This document shows, one piece after another, positions 5,250 to 5,271 of a stretch of 5,271 nucleotides of DNA (positions are counted from its first letter, which is position 1; each line of letters starts with the position of its first letter). Position numbers and translations under genes: made by a program. The notes under the pieces are model-generated. The model searched no databases and was not told where the DNA came from. It worked only from the letters and a program-made list of their open reading frames with translations. Source of the DNA: an uncultured Bacilli bacterium (GTDB taxonomy: Bacteria; Bacillota_I; Bacilli_A; ML615J-28; CAG-313); NCBI GenBank assembly GCA_904501965.1, contig CAJGCS010000083.1, forward strand, positions 1 through 5,271. Direction: 5' to 3'.

Positions 5250-5271
5250 TTAGCAAACTAACAAACAATTA

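Overview
The window looks like chromosomal DNA from an AT-rich, low-GC Gram-positive bacterium (Bacillota, broadly Bacilli, Erysipelotrichia or their wall-less relatives). Evidence: strong AGGAGG-type ribosome binding sites, a Cse60-family protein, an RqcH/NFACT protein beside gmk-rpoZ, and a Bacillus-like S12. Every tryptophan seen is encoded by TGG, and TGA ends one gene, so the standard bacterial code fits better than the Mycoplasma code. I cannot name the genus.

Layout, left to right: (1) the 3' end of nth (endonuclease III) on +; (2) a small cse60-like gene on + with its own promoter, buried inside a long hairpin that also spans the nth 3' end; (3) rqcH on -, converging on cse60, the two separated only by a compact bidirectional terminator; (4) a 124-bp divergent promoter region; (5) a gmk-rpoZ operon on +, probably read through a weak hairpin into a complete M32-family metallocarboxypeptidase; (6) a strong terminator whose 3' arm carries the -35 box of the next promoter; (7) a structured leader of about 100 nt, then rpsL (ribosomal protein S12), presumably the first gene of the str operon (rpsG would be expected just past the right edge). 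No stretch of 300 bases lacks a gene, and I see no mobile element, tRNA, rRNA or CRISPR array.

The genes are housekeeping: base-excision repair (nth), rescue of stalled large ribosomal subunits by alanine tailing (rqcH), GMP to GDP conversion (gmk), the RNA polymerase omega subunit (rpoZ), peptide trimming (M32) and decoding (rpsL). rqcH near gmk-rpoZ recalls the yloA-gmk-rpoZ neighbourhood of Bacillus, but here rqcH is inverted and divergent.

The interesting content is in the control regions. The nth-cse60 junction appears built so that read-through RNA hides the cse60 ribosome binding site while the internal promoter leaves it free. The rpsL leader has two tandem hairpins, one with a GCAA tetraloop, plus a competing long-range pairing, and is a candidate autoregulatory RNA. 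All structure claims come from pairing bases by eye.
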